A DNA stretch of 64,000 nt from Eutreptiella sp. 'Long Island Sound 2002' (GCA_964036045.1 OZ038391.1:44775621-44839620); one strand, 5' to 3'. Shown: positions 28,829-41,100, counted from the stretch's first letter. Notes: generated by a model from the sequence alone, not told the origin. Translations and numbers: made by a program.

Positions 28829-29292
28829 CGAAGCGCCCGAGACGGACGTCTTTGCTTCCCGGGATGCCCCACTTTTGCGGAAGTGTAGGAGGCATTGGCA
28901 TCGGGGAGACTCAGCCTGGCATAGGCATTGGGGTTTGAAGGAGTGGGGGCCCATGTATTGGCATGGCTCCCTGGACAATACCAGACGTACGGTGGAGAAG
29001 ATCGTCGCGGATAGGGCGAAGGGGATCCTGGTCATAACCGGCATAGGATCCACCCCATGTCCGCTGGAGGGTCTCAAGTCGACGCTGGACTCCATCACCC
29101 TGAACGAGGTGTCATTCGGGCCAGAGGAGGAGTTGTTCATCGACGCCAAGGGTGTATCAATGCCCTCCCCGGGTCAAGCGTGGGGTACCAAGGCTTTCCT
29201 GGTGGATGGGGCGCAAGCCCAGCCCACGGGTGATGAAGCATTCATCCGTAGGGTGGAGGCGGTGCCCATGAAGGTCATGTTTGAGCCCAAGG
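28829..29292 (+). repeat. 464 bp direct repeat flanking the LINE-like insertion, copy 2
   Basis: Second copy of 24921-25384, in frame with the downstream pol. Confidence 0.93.
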
Positions 29293-31440
29293 AGGGGACG
29301 GATCAGCCAATTGATGGTATTGACATCCTGTCCCACGCGGAGATTGACGACGTGGTCAACTACATGCGGATGGGGATGCACGACCGTGTGGCAGCCAAGA
29401 AGAGGCGGGCCATAGTCACATCTCCGCATTGGTGGGATGACAAGATGTTGGTCACCGGCAAGTACGAGAAGGATGAGTTCGTGGCGAGGGTCATGGATCA
29501 CATCGCGGACCAATACGATGGTCCGGTTGGGTCGGACCCACCAACGTGGGGTTCTCCAAGAGGGGGAACCGGTAGCGACGAGAACCAGCCCGAGGCCGCA
29601 AATTTTCGAAGATTATCGGTGGGAATCGCGACCCACGACGATGAAGACGGCATATCGGACGAGGAGAAGTCAGACTCGGACCCAGAAGAGGCCTCTACCG
29701 CAGTGCGGTCGGTTGTATCGATACCGAAGCAAGCGGCTGAAGAGGCTCAGGAGAACCCGAAGATCGCCGAGCTGAAGGAGAGGCTGATCAATGCCTATCC
29801 GCGGCTATTCAGTGGCGTCGCCAACAAGAACCCTCCAGATCGTGGGAGGTTTGGTACAGCGAGGATCAAGCTGAAGCCGAACCCCAAGATCAATCGTCAT
29901 CGAGAGTACCAACTTCAGGGCGATTGGGCCGAGGCCATGAAGAAGCTGTTGGCCGAGTTCATTGAGCGGGGATGGATCGAACCCTCCGACAGTGAGTGGG
30001 CCAGCCCAGCCTTCATCGTGCCCAAGAAGGAGAAGGGCAAGTGGAGGTTGCTGGTTGATTACAGAGGTTTGAACGAGCAGACCAAGCACGACTCGTACTC
30101 GCTTCCCCTGATCGACTCCATCCTCCAAAAACAACAGAAAAAGCGGATTTTCACGGTGTTAGACCTGAAACACGGCTATCACCAGATGCCGCTACACCCG
30201 GACTCCAGGCCCTGCACAGCGATGTCGACGCCGCTGGGGCCCATGCAGTGGAAAGTGGTGCCTATGGGCGCCAACAATGGCAACGCCGCTTTCCAGCGCA
30301 TGATGGAGGACCTACTCGGTCCTGTCCGGGACTGTGCCGACCCCTTCGTGGATGACATCATCATCGGATCCGGCACGGAGAACATGACTGATGACGAGCT
30401 CATCGAAGCGCATGAGAAGGATCTGCGCCGAGTGCTCAGCGAGCTGGACAAGCACAACATGGTGTGCAAGCCCACCAAAGCCTCACTCTTCGTGAAGGAA
30501 GTGGAGTTCGCGGGTCACGTGGTTGGTCACGGGCAACGCCGTCCCATGCCCGGGAAACTGGCGTCCCTGCACCACTGGGAGAAGCCCCAGACCATCAGCG
30601 AACTCCGGTCCTTCATGGGGTTCTGCAATTACTATTCGGGCTATGTCCGGATGTATGCAGAACTCTCCGGGCCGCCGCACAAGATGTTGCAGGTGGGCAA
30701 GTTCGATGGCCGGAAGGGGAGCAAGAAGAAGCTTGCCTGGACCTCTGAGGCTGAGGATGCGTTCAACCGCCTGAAGGAGCGACTCCTGGGGCAGTTGGGG
30801 CTGTTCCTGGTGGACCCGGACAAGGGATTCGTGCTACGGACAGACGCCTCGGACTATGCCGTGGGGGCAGTCCTCGAGCAAGTCCGGGACGACGGGACTC
30901 ATGTTCCCGTGGCGTTTTGGAGCAGGATCCTGGCCGAGGGCCAACGCCGAACATGGACCGCGAGGGAGAAGGAGACATACGCCATTGTATGTGCGCTCAG
31001 GAAGTGGTCGGGCCACATCGGACTGCAGCCGGTGGTGGTTTGCACAAACCATCAGTCCTTGCAGAGCTGGCACAAGGAGCATGTCGGCACCCCCTCAGGA
31101 CCAGCGGCTAGGAGGGCCCGATGGCACGAGACGTTCGCCAAGTTCGACCTCAGTGTCGTATACGTCCCGGGGAAGAACAAAACTGTGGCAGATTGCCTCA
31201 GTCGGTGGGCCTACCCCGCGGGCAAGGCTTGGATGGACATATCCAGCCATGGAGACGCCGAGGAGACCGAGGAGGCCAAGCGCATCATCGAGATGGAGAA
31301 GGCCATGGAGCAAGAGGGGGTCAAGTGCTTTGTGGTGATGGCAAACCGTACGGACCTGGCCAAGTTCCGGGGTGCCCACGTCCAAGCTATTCGAGAGGAA
31401 ACCCTCGAGCAATGGATGGTGGCCCCTGTAGAGCTAGTCA
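29293..31440 (+). pseudogene. pol: pol of element B, part 2: reverse transcriptase and RNase H
   Basis: Open in frame from the repeat. RT begins around DRGRFGTARIKLKPNPKINR. It has VPKKEKGKWRLLVDYRGLN, the TVLDLKHGYHQMPL strand, and the catalytic box PFVDDIIIGSG at about 30340-30370. RNase H has TDASDYAVGAVLEQV and REKETYAIVCALRKW, but CTNHQSLQSW in place of CTDHQSLQSW: codon AAC at 31047-31049 where element A has Asp. That residue is one of the catalytic acids in this class. The frame breaks near 31436-31444, where the integrase continues one base out of register. Confidence 0.93.
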
Positions 31441-32257
31441 GTCGGTGCTCACAGAGGACTGGTCGGATGACTATGCGGCATCCGAGCACTGGAGCAAGTA
31501 CTGGAATGCCGTGAGCGCCCCGTCGGACGGGGAATGGCCCAAGGGCTTGACCGAGGATGGGGACAAGTTGTTCCTCAAGGACAAGCTGCTGGTGCCCGAG
31601 AACCGAGTGGAGGAGCTCATTGACCATTGGCACAACGCCCAGCTCATGCACCCTGGCCGAGACAAGATGCAGCAGGACCTGGAGTGGTGTTTCAAGTTCC
31701 CGCCGGGGTACTACGCCATCCTGGATAGGTACTGCAGCGACTGTGCCGTGTGTCGGGCCACGAAGAGCCCCAACCACTCCACAGCTGGCAACCCGGTGTA
31801 TACGGCTATACCGGAGGCCCCTATGCGGTCCGTGGCCATGGATGTATTCGCCATGCCTGAGGTCACCGTGGAAGGAGAGACCTACGACTGTGTCATCCTG
31901 GCGGTGGATAGGCACAGTGCATATATCGTGGCGGTCCCTGGCAAGAAGTCCAAGAAGAAGGACAAGAAGGACAAGCATGAAGTGGGGCTGCAGGCGAAGA
32001 CCGTCGCTAATGCCATGATCAGGCATTGGCTGACGATCTTTGATGTCCCGGCTGTCATCTGCAGCGATCGGGGCAGTCAGTTTGTGGGGACGTGGTTCAA
32101 GACGATGTGCAAGCACATGGGTATTCGGCACGCCAAGACCGTGGCGTACCACAGCCGGTCGAATGGCCGAGCTGAGGTGGCCGGGCGGCACATGTTCGAG
32201 AAGTTCCGCCAGCTGCACATCGACGAACCGGGCCGGAATTGGTATAATTCGCTGTAG
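31440..32257 (+). pseudogene. int: Integrase of element B (zinc domain and DD35E core), frameshifted
   Basis: This frame is offset from RT/RNase H. The N-terminal zinc-binding H2C2 has HWHNAQLMHPG and CSDCAVC. Catalytic residues are Asp at 31841 (AMDVFAMP), Asp at 32066 (CSDRGSQFVG) and Glu at 32174 (NGRAEVAGR), with 35 residues between the last two: a canonical DD35E. Within the core a Lys-rich loop, GKKSKKKDKKDKHE, lies between the first and second Asp. It ends at a TAG (32255-32257) inside the natural protein, because motifs continue downstream. Confidence 0.93.
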
Positions 32258-32985
32258 AGAGTACTCCAAGCGTAACTCGACCTTCCGGGACCCACTGGAC
32301 TGTCGCCCCATCGTATCCTGTTCCTACGGGATCGAGTGTCACGCACTCTCCCGTGGTTGAACCATGGCAAAGTGGCCCGGGATGCGAACGCTAGGATGGC
32401 TGAGGCGGACGACACGGCGGCCAAGGTGTGCAAGGCACTTCAGGACGAGCATGACAAGAGGGCCAAGTACTTCAAGCAGGGAAAAGTCCAGAAGTATGCT
32501 CTCCAAGACACCGTGTGGGTGGAGCGCCACCACAAGGATGTCCTGTCCAGGCATCGGCAGGCATCTTGGTATGTGCCGGGGGTAATCGTGCGGAAGGTCG
32601 GGCAGGATGTGTATGCGGTTCGTGTGGGGGATAACAAGATCCTGGACCGCGACCATACCCAGCTTCGTCCCCGAGCACCAGACCCCAGCGGACGTCCCGT
32701 CACCTTCGAGTTCACGGCCGGCGATGTGGACTCGGACAACGAGGGTGAGGACGACGACTTCACCGCTGAGAAGATCCTGGCGGACAAGCCGGACCCGGGG
32801 ACGCCTGGGGGGAGGCTTTATAAAGTCCGTTGGAAGGGATTCGCCGCATCCAGGGATTCGTGGGAGCCTCCGAGCAGTTTCCTGCCGAGGTATACCACGG
32901 TCTGGATGGACTATCTGAAGAAAAAGAATATCTCTTTGGATGTCAAGGACGTGTTGGTCCATTTGGTTGCTGCTGTAGCACCGTA
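32258..32985 (+). pseudogene. int: Integrase C-terminus with GPY/F-like module and chromodomain
   Basis: In the frame of the ATG at 32336, but similarity starts earlier (PGPTGLSPHRILF near 32290, after a TAA near 32273). A GPY/F-like module reads ASWYVPGVIVRKVGQDVYAV. After an acidic linker comes a chromodomain: LYKVRWKGFAASRDSWEPPS at about 32817-32876. This places the element among chromoviruses, whose chromodomain directs integration to marked chromatin. The protein ends at a TAA at 32983-32985. Confidence 0.9.
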
Positions 32986-33383
32986 ATGGATCCCCCTTGG
33001 CATTTTGTTTGTTTCTGTGCTTGGGGAGACGGGTGAGGGCGTTCATCCGGGGATTTTTTCGGCCTTGATTGGCCATATACCCCCTTCACTCGATCTCCAC
33101 ATATATATTTCATTGTGGTATACTTATTTAGGTCGACCGACGACGTTTTTCTATCTTTGATCCCCTTGGTCCATGTTGTAGATCAAGAGGAGACCGGATA
33201 TGGCGTAGGGCACCGATTATCAGTGTCCTCACCCCTCCCTTGGGGCATGGGGGACGCCTACCACGTGTGTGGGGCCTCCATGTGTCCTTGGGACATGGGG
33301 GGGGGGGGGGTTGGAGCCCGTTGGGGTCCTCCTGTCCTCTCTTTAATTGTTTCCGAGCGGATACAACGCTCTGAGAAGGGGGG
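32986..33383 (+). other. 3' untranslated region and polypurine tract of element B
   Basis: Non-coding, about 400 bp. It ends in GAGAAGGGGGG at 33373-33383 immediately before the 3' LTR, which is the plus-strand primer site. Confidence 0.75.
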
Positions 33384-35741
33384 TGAAGCCGGTTCGGACC
33401 CCCGTGGCCATCTTGGGGTCACTTGGGGTGTGTATCTATGTGCCGGCAAGCCGCCATTGGCTGATATCATACTCTCCCATCCACCTGACCTAACCCGATG
33501 TGATAGTGTGATAGGTTTGGCCATTCCGGCTATGAGCGGCCATATTCAGTACCGAGGCGCCGCCAGCGGAGATTTATACATCGGAATATCAGGAATCAAC
33601 AGGGTTTTTTTATCATAATGTTTCCGTGATTTTCCAGCCTTCCGTTCTGATGGTCACTGTATCGGCGACTGTCAGTTGGCTCGCGATTTTGCGGTAACCG
33701 ATTGGTTAACTGTTATTTCCAGATATTTTGGCGGAAACTCCGATGAAGGGTCAGATTTCATCTGTAAAGGGTTCGTTGCTTCCGCAATTTTCTAAATAAG
33801 CACTCGAAATTTTAATCTGAATTTTTCGCGACGTCGAAATCGGATTTTCGACTTCGACATCGCCGCACTTGATTTGGTCTTCTTCGAGTGGTCATACTCT
33901 TTTCCCTATGCCCGAATCAGGTTTCCCTTATACTTGCCACCCATTTGACTTGGAGATATAAGGGAAACAAAAGTGAATCGTGGGACCACTTTGAAGGACC
34001 ATATCTACGCGCCAGTGTGAGGAAAGAGAATAAGGAAGGTTGCGTTGCAAGCGCCTTAGTCCCAACTTATTTTTAGTAGGGTCCAACACCTTAAGTCGGC
34101 ACACACACTCGTTGTATCATAGAATCATCGTCAACATGGTAGAAACTTGTTTATAACTTGTTGACCATGTGTCCGGACTTGATATTATGACTTTCGAGTG
34201 TAGCGCATGAGTCTTGCGGTTGCATAGCGTCTTTCCTTAGGTTCTCACGTCCATTTAACTCAAAGTTATGACCATGGAGGGGCATGGCATACCATGGTGG
34301 GAGCCTATTTTAAGGGCTATGTGTGATATTGGTAGTATATGTCTTGATATGCTCACGCCCATGTTATATATCTTCGTGTGGCCGAAGAGATAGGGAGCCA
34401 CACGTGACAAGGGCTTTGCCCATGTCCGAATTGTGGAATTCAAAGCGCTAGACTAAGTCTACCGCGTATGTAGTGCTCATGGTATGTTTGGCAAAGAGAT
34501 CCATGAGTGCACTCCCATTTTCATGGGGCATGTAGATATGAGTGGCGAAGGTATCTCCATGCGCCCGATTGGGGATCCAAGTGAGGGAATTGTTCGCAAA
34601 TGGTTCCAATCATTTGTGTATCGAACCATGAGCGGATATCATGGGTGAGCATAGAGATATACTATCATGACAACTTTGTATTTGGGCATATTTTCATGTT
34701 TTTGAACTCAATTTTTGCTCATTTTTGTATTTTGTGTACTTACCTGGTCGGCAAACAGCAAGAAGCCTATGGAGAGTCGAACCATGGTATGTTGTTCATA
34801 TGCTGGCATATGCTTTGGAGTTGAACACCACCATATTCCGGATCGCGTACTCCATTTGGCTCGGCGCACGAAGGATTACAAGAATTGGTCTCAAGATCAT
34901 GGGCTGACTTGGGCAGTGCGTGGCGCCCATATCCAAAGGGGTTTCGAGGGTAAAGTGGGGATGTACATGGGCATTGACCTTTGGTCTCTATCCTCCATGA
35001 ATACTAGACTTCGATTCCATGTATGCTTTGAGCCTTTGGATAGGTGGTAACTTCAATTTTGAGCATATATTTGATATATGGCCAATATGGTGTGAATTGG
35101 CAGTTTTTTGGCATGTTATGAGTTCAAACTCATGGGGCATATCTCCAAGCCCATTCGACTCCAATTCCAACCAAGTTTATGTCAGGGTAGGGCATGGTCC
35201 CGAGTGCCACTCTAGGTCATGACACGCCACCTCCCCTATTGGGCTAGGATTTATAGGCTTGGGAGGGAACACATTTTTGGGGTTTGTGTAGTGACTTGTG
35301 ACACATGGCATTCAGCCATCTCATTTGACCTGGTTCAGGGCAATATGTTGGTGAGTCAAGGGAAGGTCCTGAGTCCAGGGAATGAGGGGTTTATGGCTGT
35401 GAATGTGTATGTTTACCTCTTTCCCCAACTTTGCTTTATTTGTGTTCATGTGCCAATTTCAGGGCTTTCTTCTTTGGTGCAATTCTTGTACATGCCCGCC
35501 ACCGTGGGACGACCGGTGTGCTGAACGGAAGCCCGCAGTGTGGATTGGATTGTGAATCGGGTTATTGCTGTATTTGTGGGATCTGGCTGCTATTGAGGGT
35601 TGAAGGAGGATTTTATTTTCTATATTTTTGGATTTTGGACCCTGCACTTTGAAGGATGCAATCGTTGATCAGGAGCAAATCAGCAGGGGTTACAGGCGGA
35701 AGGGGCACAACGGGGGCCGGTCCTGGTAGGGACCTTCTTTA
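33384..35741 (+). repeat. 3' LTR of element B
   Basis: 2358 bp copy of the 5' LTR. It is preceded by a polypurine tract and followed by GGAC. Confidence 0.93.
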
Positions 35742-35745
35742 GGAC

Positions 35746-35994
35746 TTATAACCCCCCTTTTTTGACACACAAGCATAGAACAAGAAGTGCTAGCGGATGG
35801 ATTGCCAACAATCGAGAATCTGTTACTTCTTCATCCCCCTCAGGCAAGTCAATGAGCTCCTCATGTAAAAATTTTCCCACCTCATCATAATCACGAGCTG
35901 CAGCACCACTAGGTTCTCCCACAAATAGGTCCAAATCAATTTCCATTACAAAAAGATAAATGACGTCTGAAGGTGCAAATGTGTCTGGATCCAT
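35746..35994 (-). pseudogene. Possible coding fragment beside element B
   Basis: 83 codons from ATG 35994. The sequence is strikingly protein-like and acidic: MDPDTFAPSDVIYLFVMEID, then VGEPSGAAARDYDEVGKFLH, and EELIDLPEGDEEVTDSRLL. It lies between two copies of the CCACCAAGGGACTTATAACC-type sequence. No family recognised; it could be an exon or part of an unknown mobile element. Confidence 0.35.
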
Positions 35995-35995
35995 G

Positions 35996-36105
35996 CCACC
36001 AAGGGACTTATAACCCCCCCCCCCCCCACTTACAAGCCACCCTCCCGCACCCTCAACCAATCCGCAATGCTACTGCCACCGGGGGGGGTTATAAGTGGGG
36101 CGGGG
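35996..36105. repeat. Cluster of ACTTATAACCCC motifs and C/G runs
   Basis: ACTTATAACCCC with C runs of up to 15, and its reverse complement GGGGTTATAAGTGGGG. The same motif occurs at 18571-18600 on the other side of element B and at 35744, so it belonged to the insertion locus. Confidence 0.7.
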
Positions 36106-37437
36106 GTTATGGGCTATAACAGCGAGCTATAGCACCGCCAACGGCCTGTTAGAAAGTGTAAAGCGTCAACCACAGCCATGGGCTTTGGTATGCACTTGGG
36201 ATTGACTGTAAGAGCTCATAAATACTTACTCCAATGGTTACTTCACAAAGATGGATGGTTTCTCAACAGTTTGGATGATTTGAATTGATAGAGAAAGACA
36301 TGATATATCCCTACAATTGATCTTGACTAGGGACATGCTGAAGATATTGGTTTGAGTTGAAGAAGAAGCTGGGAGCCAAATCAACTTTTCCGTCTTCACT
36401 TCTTCCAGCTTTTCACAAACGCGCGGTAGTGAATGTTTTTATTGTTGTCTTAAGTATTCTACGCTTCTCCGTTTCTCCGTTCTCTTCATCGTCAACTCTT
36501 ACCTTTTCTTTGTCAGCAGGGGGCGTAAAGAGAAACACTTTGTTAAGTAACATTGCACTCACAAAACATGTACAAACATGTGCATGTGTTTTTGCATGGC
36601 AGCAATAACCGGCTTTGAAGTTACATACAGGTTGCTATCCTTAATCCTTGAACAACTCAAAATCATTTTGACTAATGACCCAACTCTGAGGAAAACAATG
36701 TGTAGCACCAAAAGAGCACTGCCTAGGAACAGGTTTTGCAAACAAATAGAGGTTAATGACCTAGTCAAAATGCTGATTGGGGTCATGGTATCGAGACGGG
36801 CCAAATACAATACTCTGCGATTGGACCGAAGTGGTCCATGTGAAAAAACAACCTCCACTTTGGAGAACCCCTTTTCCTTTTTGGAGACAAACCCCTTCTG
36901 AAAAAAGGTTCTGCTACCTTGCCCGTAGTCTAAACCATCCATGAGAAGAAACCTCTCTCCTATTCTTTCCAACCCCCCCGCTCCTTCTCGAACCATGTAC
37001 AACTATCTGCTGCAGGACACTAACCCATGCTGGTAACAAAGCAATGGTGCATCACCAACAAAAATTGAAACCAACACCCAATGCTCGTAAAGAACGCATT
37101 TGTGTATCTATTGCACAAGAATTTGACCATCGGTCCATGTGGATAATGGAGCTAAGTTTGACGATAGTTGTCATCTTCTACACTCACCCCAGCATGGTTC
37201 ACAATACTATGACACGATGAATCAATGAATGAATCAATGAACATAATCTCCAAAATTAGATTAGAAACAAACGGGACACCAAAGGTGCCTAAGAAAAAAA
37301 GCAATAACATTTACATCGAGAATTAGGGTATGGTAAGAAGCGTTGACAGAGTGTCACAACACCAAAGGCCCGTCAGCCAACAAAATACCTACACGCTCCT
37401 TGCTTTCATGGCGGGCTTGCTCAGAATAGTTTGGCTT
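36106..37437. other. Non-coding stretch
   Basis: AT-rich DNA with ORFs no longer than about 147 codons and no recognisable motif. I see no gene here. Confidence 0.45.
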
Positions 37438-38184
37438 TCAACCCTTCCTAAAATACTCAATGTACAGAGCAAACCCTTGAATACAAATCCGTGTAAAAAA
37501 ATTCTGCTGTGGACCAACATTAACCAAGTTGTAGATCTCTCGGGGACATTCAGAATATGCCAACGCGGAGCAAATTCGTGTATTTTCAGGGTTTTCTCCA
37601 TTTTTCGTCCAGAGCACCAAAATTTCATTCCGTAGGGGGGGGTATGTGCATACTTTTTGAAATCTGTGAGAAAAGGCCATTTCAGAAATGCATGGGTTAG
37701 GGGGGGTAGCTGACGATATTTTTGAGCATCGAGGCCAAACTTTTCGGTGTTTGCACGATTTTCGACCCCAGGTTGCTGCAAAGTCGGCACGCAAACACCC
37801 ACGGTAGGGTACAAAGTACGTTGTTTGGTGCCCCCTCTTTCTCGTGTACTTCTCGCGACCTGCGTGTTTCACATTTTGGTCCAAATCGACATCGATGCAG
37901 GTTGCCAGAAATTCCTGTTGTGAGGCCTTGGTGGGGTGCACTTTACGGTCCCAAAACTGGGTTGCAAAAGCAGCGGCCTCAATGGTCGTCAAAATGTCGT
38001 GCTCCTCGTGGGTGCATGCAGGTTGCTGTGAACCGCCCGTGCGAGGCTTTTTGGCCTGCGGCGCAGGGTGCCGGGTCACCTGCACCCAGTTTGCACCCCC
38101 GGAGCAGGCCCTTTTGCGCACCAAAGGTTTCTGTGGTGCATCGGGGGAGGCAACAGCACGTTGTGTGAATTTGTATGCAGACAT
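37438..38184 (-). CDS. Hypothetical ORF
   Basis: 248 codons from ATG 38184. The first 150 residues look plausible: a basic N-terminus (QKPLVRKRACSGGANW), then HEEHDILTTIEAAAFATQFW and ATCIDVDLDQNVKHAGREKY. The C-terminal third (after about 37700) is less convincing and might be intron or UTR read through. No domain recognised. It might be a single exon of a decayed transposon gene. Confidence 0.3.
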   Translation of the reverse strand: MSAYKFTQRAVASPDAPQKPLVRKRACSGGANWVQVTRHPAPQAKKPRTGGSQQPACTHEEHDILTTIEAAAFATQFWDRKVHPTKASQQEFLATCIDVDLDQNVKHAGREKYTRKRGHQTTYFVPYRGCLRADFAATWGRKSCKHRKVWPRCSKISSATPPNPCISEMAFSHRFQKVCTYPPLRNEILVLWTKNGENPENTRICSALAYSECPREIYNLVNVGPQQNFFTRICIQGFALYIEYFRKG

Positions 38185-38199
38185 GGTAGCTGCCTATTG

Positions 38200-41100
38200 A
38201 CAAAAGGAGGCAGCAAGCAGCTCGTGCATGAACCGAAACGGACGAAAATCTCTAACATCTCGTCAGTACAGCATGCAGACCCAGGGTGTTCCAAATAGCC
38301 CTTTTCGAGGGCTTTCCGAATATACCCCACATACCCCTACCTCCGGGACACTAAGCGGGCACAAATGAGGCAACAAAGGCACCGACCCCCGAAAACGCTC
38401 CGTGTTGGCATGAAACGTAACGTCCCAGAGAGAGATTGCAAATCCATATCTCCAACTCAAAAGGCTAATCAATATGTGGATGGTGAATCCACATCCCCCA
38501 CTTAGAACAACAAAATTTTGTGCATGATGAATCCATATTCCCGGCTCAAAGGGCCAATCAACTGGCAAAATGTGAATCTATGTCGCCAACTCAAAGAGCC
38601 GCACAGATTTCTGGATTGGGGGTCTATAACTCCAACCCTTCAGATTTTCAATTGCTTGGTGTGCATAGGAGGTAACGCAAAAGGTGCTTGCTTGGGCTAG
38701 ACTGCCCATTCCCTGCCCCACCCGCACGCCGCGTTAGGTGCCCCGCCCGATCCCTCGCTGTCGCAACGTCTGGGGCCCACCGAAGGCCATGCAATGCCTT
38801 CCGAAGTAGCGTGCGCAGGGACAGCCTCCACCACTCCTCGGCTCCCACCAACAGCTGGTGAGGTGCAATGCGGTCCGGGCTCCCTAGCAAATGTCCATAA
38901 ATACCATGTGCATGGACTCCTTCCACAAAGGTGCGGGCGTCACGGTCGCCATTATCTTATCCTTTCCCTATGTTTCCCCTCGGTACTATGCGGGCCTAAT
39001 ACTTCTGGAACATGGACTTTAATGCAATGGAGCATTATATACATATCGTCTTGCCCCTATGCAAAAAAAAAAACCACATCAAACAGTGTCCCCAACACGG
39101 GGAGGAATCCGAAATGGTTAACCCCGAGACAAAGGGTCCCTGAAGCAGTTACCATGGGTGCTTGGTTGGGGCAGACTGCGTATTCTCCGTGCCCGCGTGC
39201 ACCGTGTCATGTGCTTCCCCTCCGTGAGCCGCCAAATAGCTGCTATGTATGGCTCATGCACTTCTTCAAGAGGTTGGATCGTCACTTTGTTGGTTCCTTG
39301 GGGGAGTCTGACCCCATTCCTCTTCAAATTGATACAAAAATACCCACAAACACCTCATTACCACATCATCACTCTCATCATGGCAGATAGGCAGTCTATG
39401 GTAGTGAGGCCCAATCATCTAGAAATGCTGCAATCATCAGCTAGTGCTGGGGCGATAGGAGCGCTTACTGCACGCCGGAGGGTAAGGATAATCAGCTTTC
39501 GGAAAATTTGCACCGCATTAATTTTCCTCAATTTTGGGGTAAGGAAGTAGGTTAAACAGGCATAATGGCGAGGCACAAAACTCAAAATGGACAAGAAGGT
39601 TGCAGTAACCACACCCCCCATTCAGAAGTATGGTTCATAAAGGGTACAATTTCCCCTATTCCACGATAATAACTCAAACTGTGTGCTACAGGGCGCAGCA
39701 CAGGCGCCAGAGGAGCACCCCCCAATGCCGCACAGGACCACAAAGGACCAGACGGGGCCGCACAGGACCACTGCATCCCTGTAATTGATCTGACCCCACA
39801 CCCTGTGGAATCCAAATTCTCTTGGCTAGTCTCACAGGTCATTTGTGGTGCCCAGTCCACTCACTTAAGGATAATTGGCTAATCCGTACAACGCTGCCCC
39901 CATATTCCACAACTTATACACTGTCCTGCCGCAGCCCCCACTGGCGGCGCCGCGCACATCGAGCAGCTCCGCATCATAATCCTCGCTGTGCTGTGTGGGA
40001 CTGTGGGGCCCACCACATGCCAATCTGCAGCTTTGTGGAGGGCAGACGGCCAGGACACCTTGCACCGATGCCCCAACAGCCCAGGTACGTGTCTTGCCCT
40101 GTGCTGGCAGCGAGGCATTGCACAGAGTGCCAGATCCCCTGCAACCGCCCCCTGCGCTCCCCGATGCTGACCCCATGGACGACGGCCTGCCGTCGCCACC
40201 GGGGGGCGGCCAAGGAGGCTGCACATGGACCCCTGGGACCTGCAGCTGCTGGTAAGCCCACCAACAAGGACAGAAGAGGACTCTGGGGCGCCCTGGGAGT
40301 TTGCCAATGAGGTTTGGAGTGGACGCCTGCGGCACTACCACTCCTGGGGCGTCCGCCAATAGGATACCTGAGGCTCTGCTGCCCACCGGGGAGTCCGCCA
40401 ATCGGGCTGGGTGTGGGTGGGTGGGTAGGCCTTGGGCTCTGTGAACACCTTGGCCATAAAAGCTGAGTGAGTATGCCAGTTGGTACATCCAGGTCTTCGT
40501 ACATGGCCACCTTTTGAGGAGGGATTCCTCCACTCATGTATAGGTGGTTGATTGTCCACCCATTGGGTTGGGGGTGAAGGAGGTGGATTAAAACAAAAAG
40601 TGTGCGTGGGGGCGGCGGGGGGGGGGGGGGGTGCATCCCCAGACCGTTCGCCAGTGTGCCAGTGGGTGACTGGGGAGGTGAGCGTGCAGGGACTGCAGAG
40701 GCGGGGGTGGGGTGGGGTGGGGGTTAGGGAGGGGGTAGAAGCGGAGGTCCGCCATCCTGCTCACGCCACAGCTGCCAAGGCCCAGAGCAGAGAGCAGAAA
40801 CGGGCAAAGGTGGAGGAAGACGTGCATAGGTCCTCGTTCCGGTTACAGTTCCCCTACTATGCCTTACCCCCATACCCTCCCCAAAACATCCTCCACACAT
40901 GGTGGCATGTGCAGACCATGTTGCTGAATTGTTTGTTGGATGCCCTTTCTTGACGCTGCCATTCAAGCAACATATACCATTCGCAGCCCACAAGTGCTGT
41001 AGCAGGCTGCGTCTTCGGGCCACAAACTGGTGTATCAAATTGCACGTCTAAACAGCGTTGCTGGACTACTTTTTGCAAAGGGACCTTCGGCACCGCATTA

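Larger units (their letters stand above)
18632..35741 (+). mobile_element. Ty3/gypsy chromovirus, element B (full length, defective)
   Basis: A full-length element with LTRs 18632-20990 and 33384-35741, a primer-binding site, gag, UAG, pol with protease, RT, RNase H and integrase, a chromodomain, a polypurine tract and a 4 bp GGAC target duplication (18628-18631 and 35742-35745). The site before insertion was a CCACCAAGGGACTTATAACC sequence, also found intact at about 35996. Defects: TGA in gag (21910), Val in place of the protease catalytic Asp (24415), Asn in place of an RNase H acidic residue (31047), a LINE-like insertion with a 464 bp duplication, a frameshift near 31436, a stop at 32255-32257 and a TAA near 32273. 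Confidence 0.95.

Noticed and set aside
39865-40636. 220-222 codon minus-strand ORFs
   Set aside because: Pro/Gly/Ser-rich, overlapping in two frames, no recognisable motif; chance ORFs in GC-rich DNA are likely.
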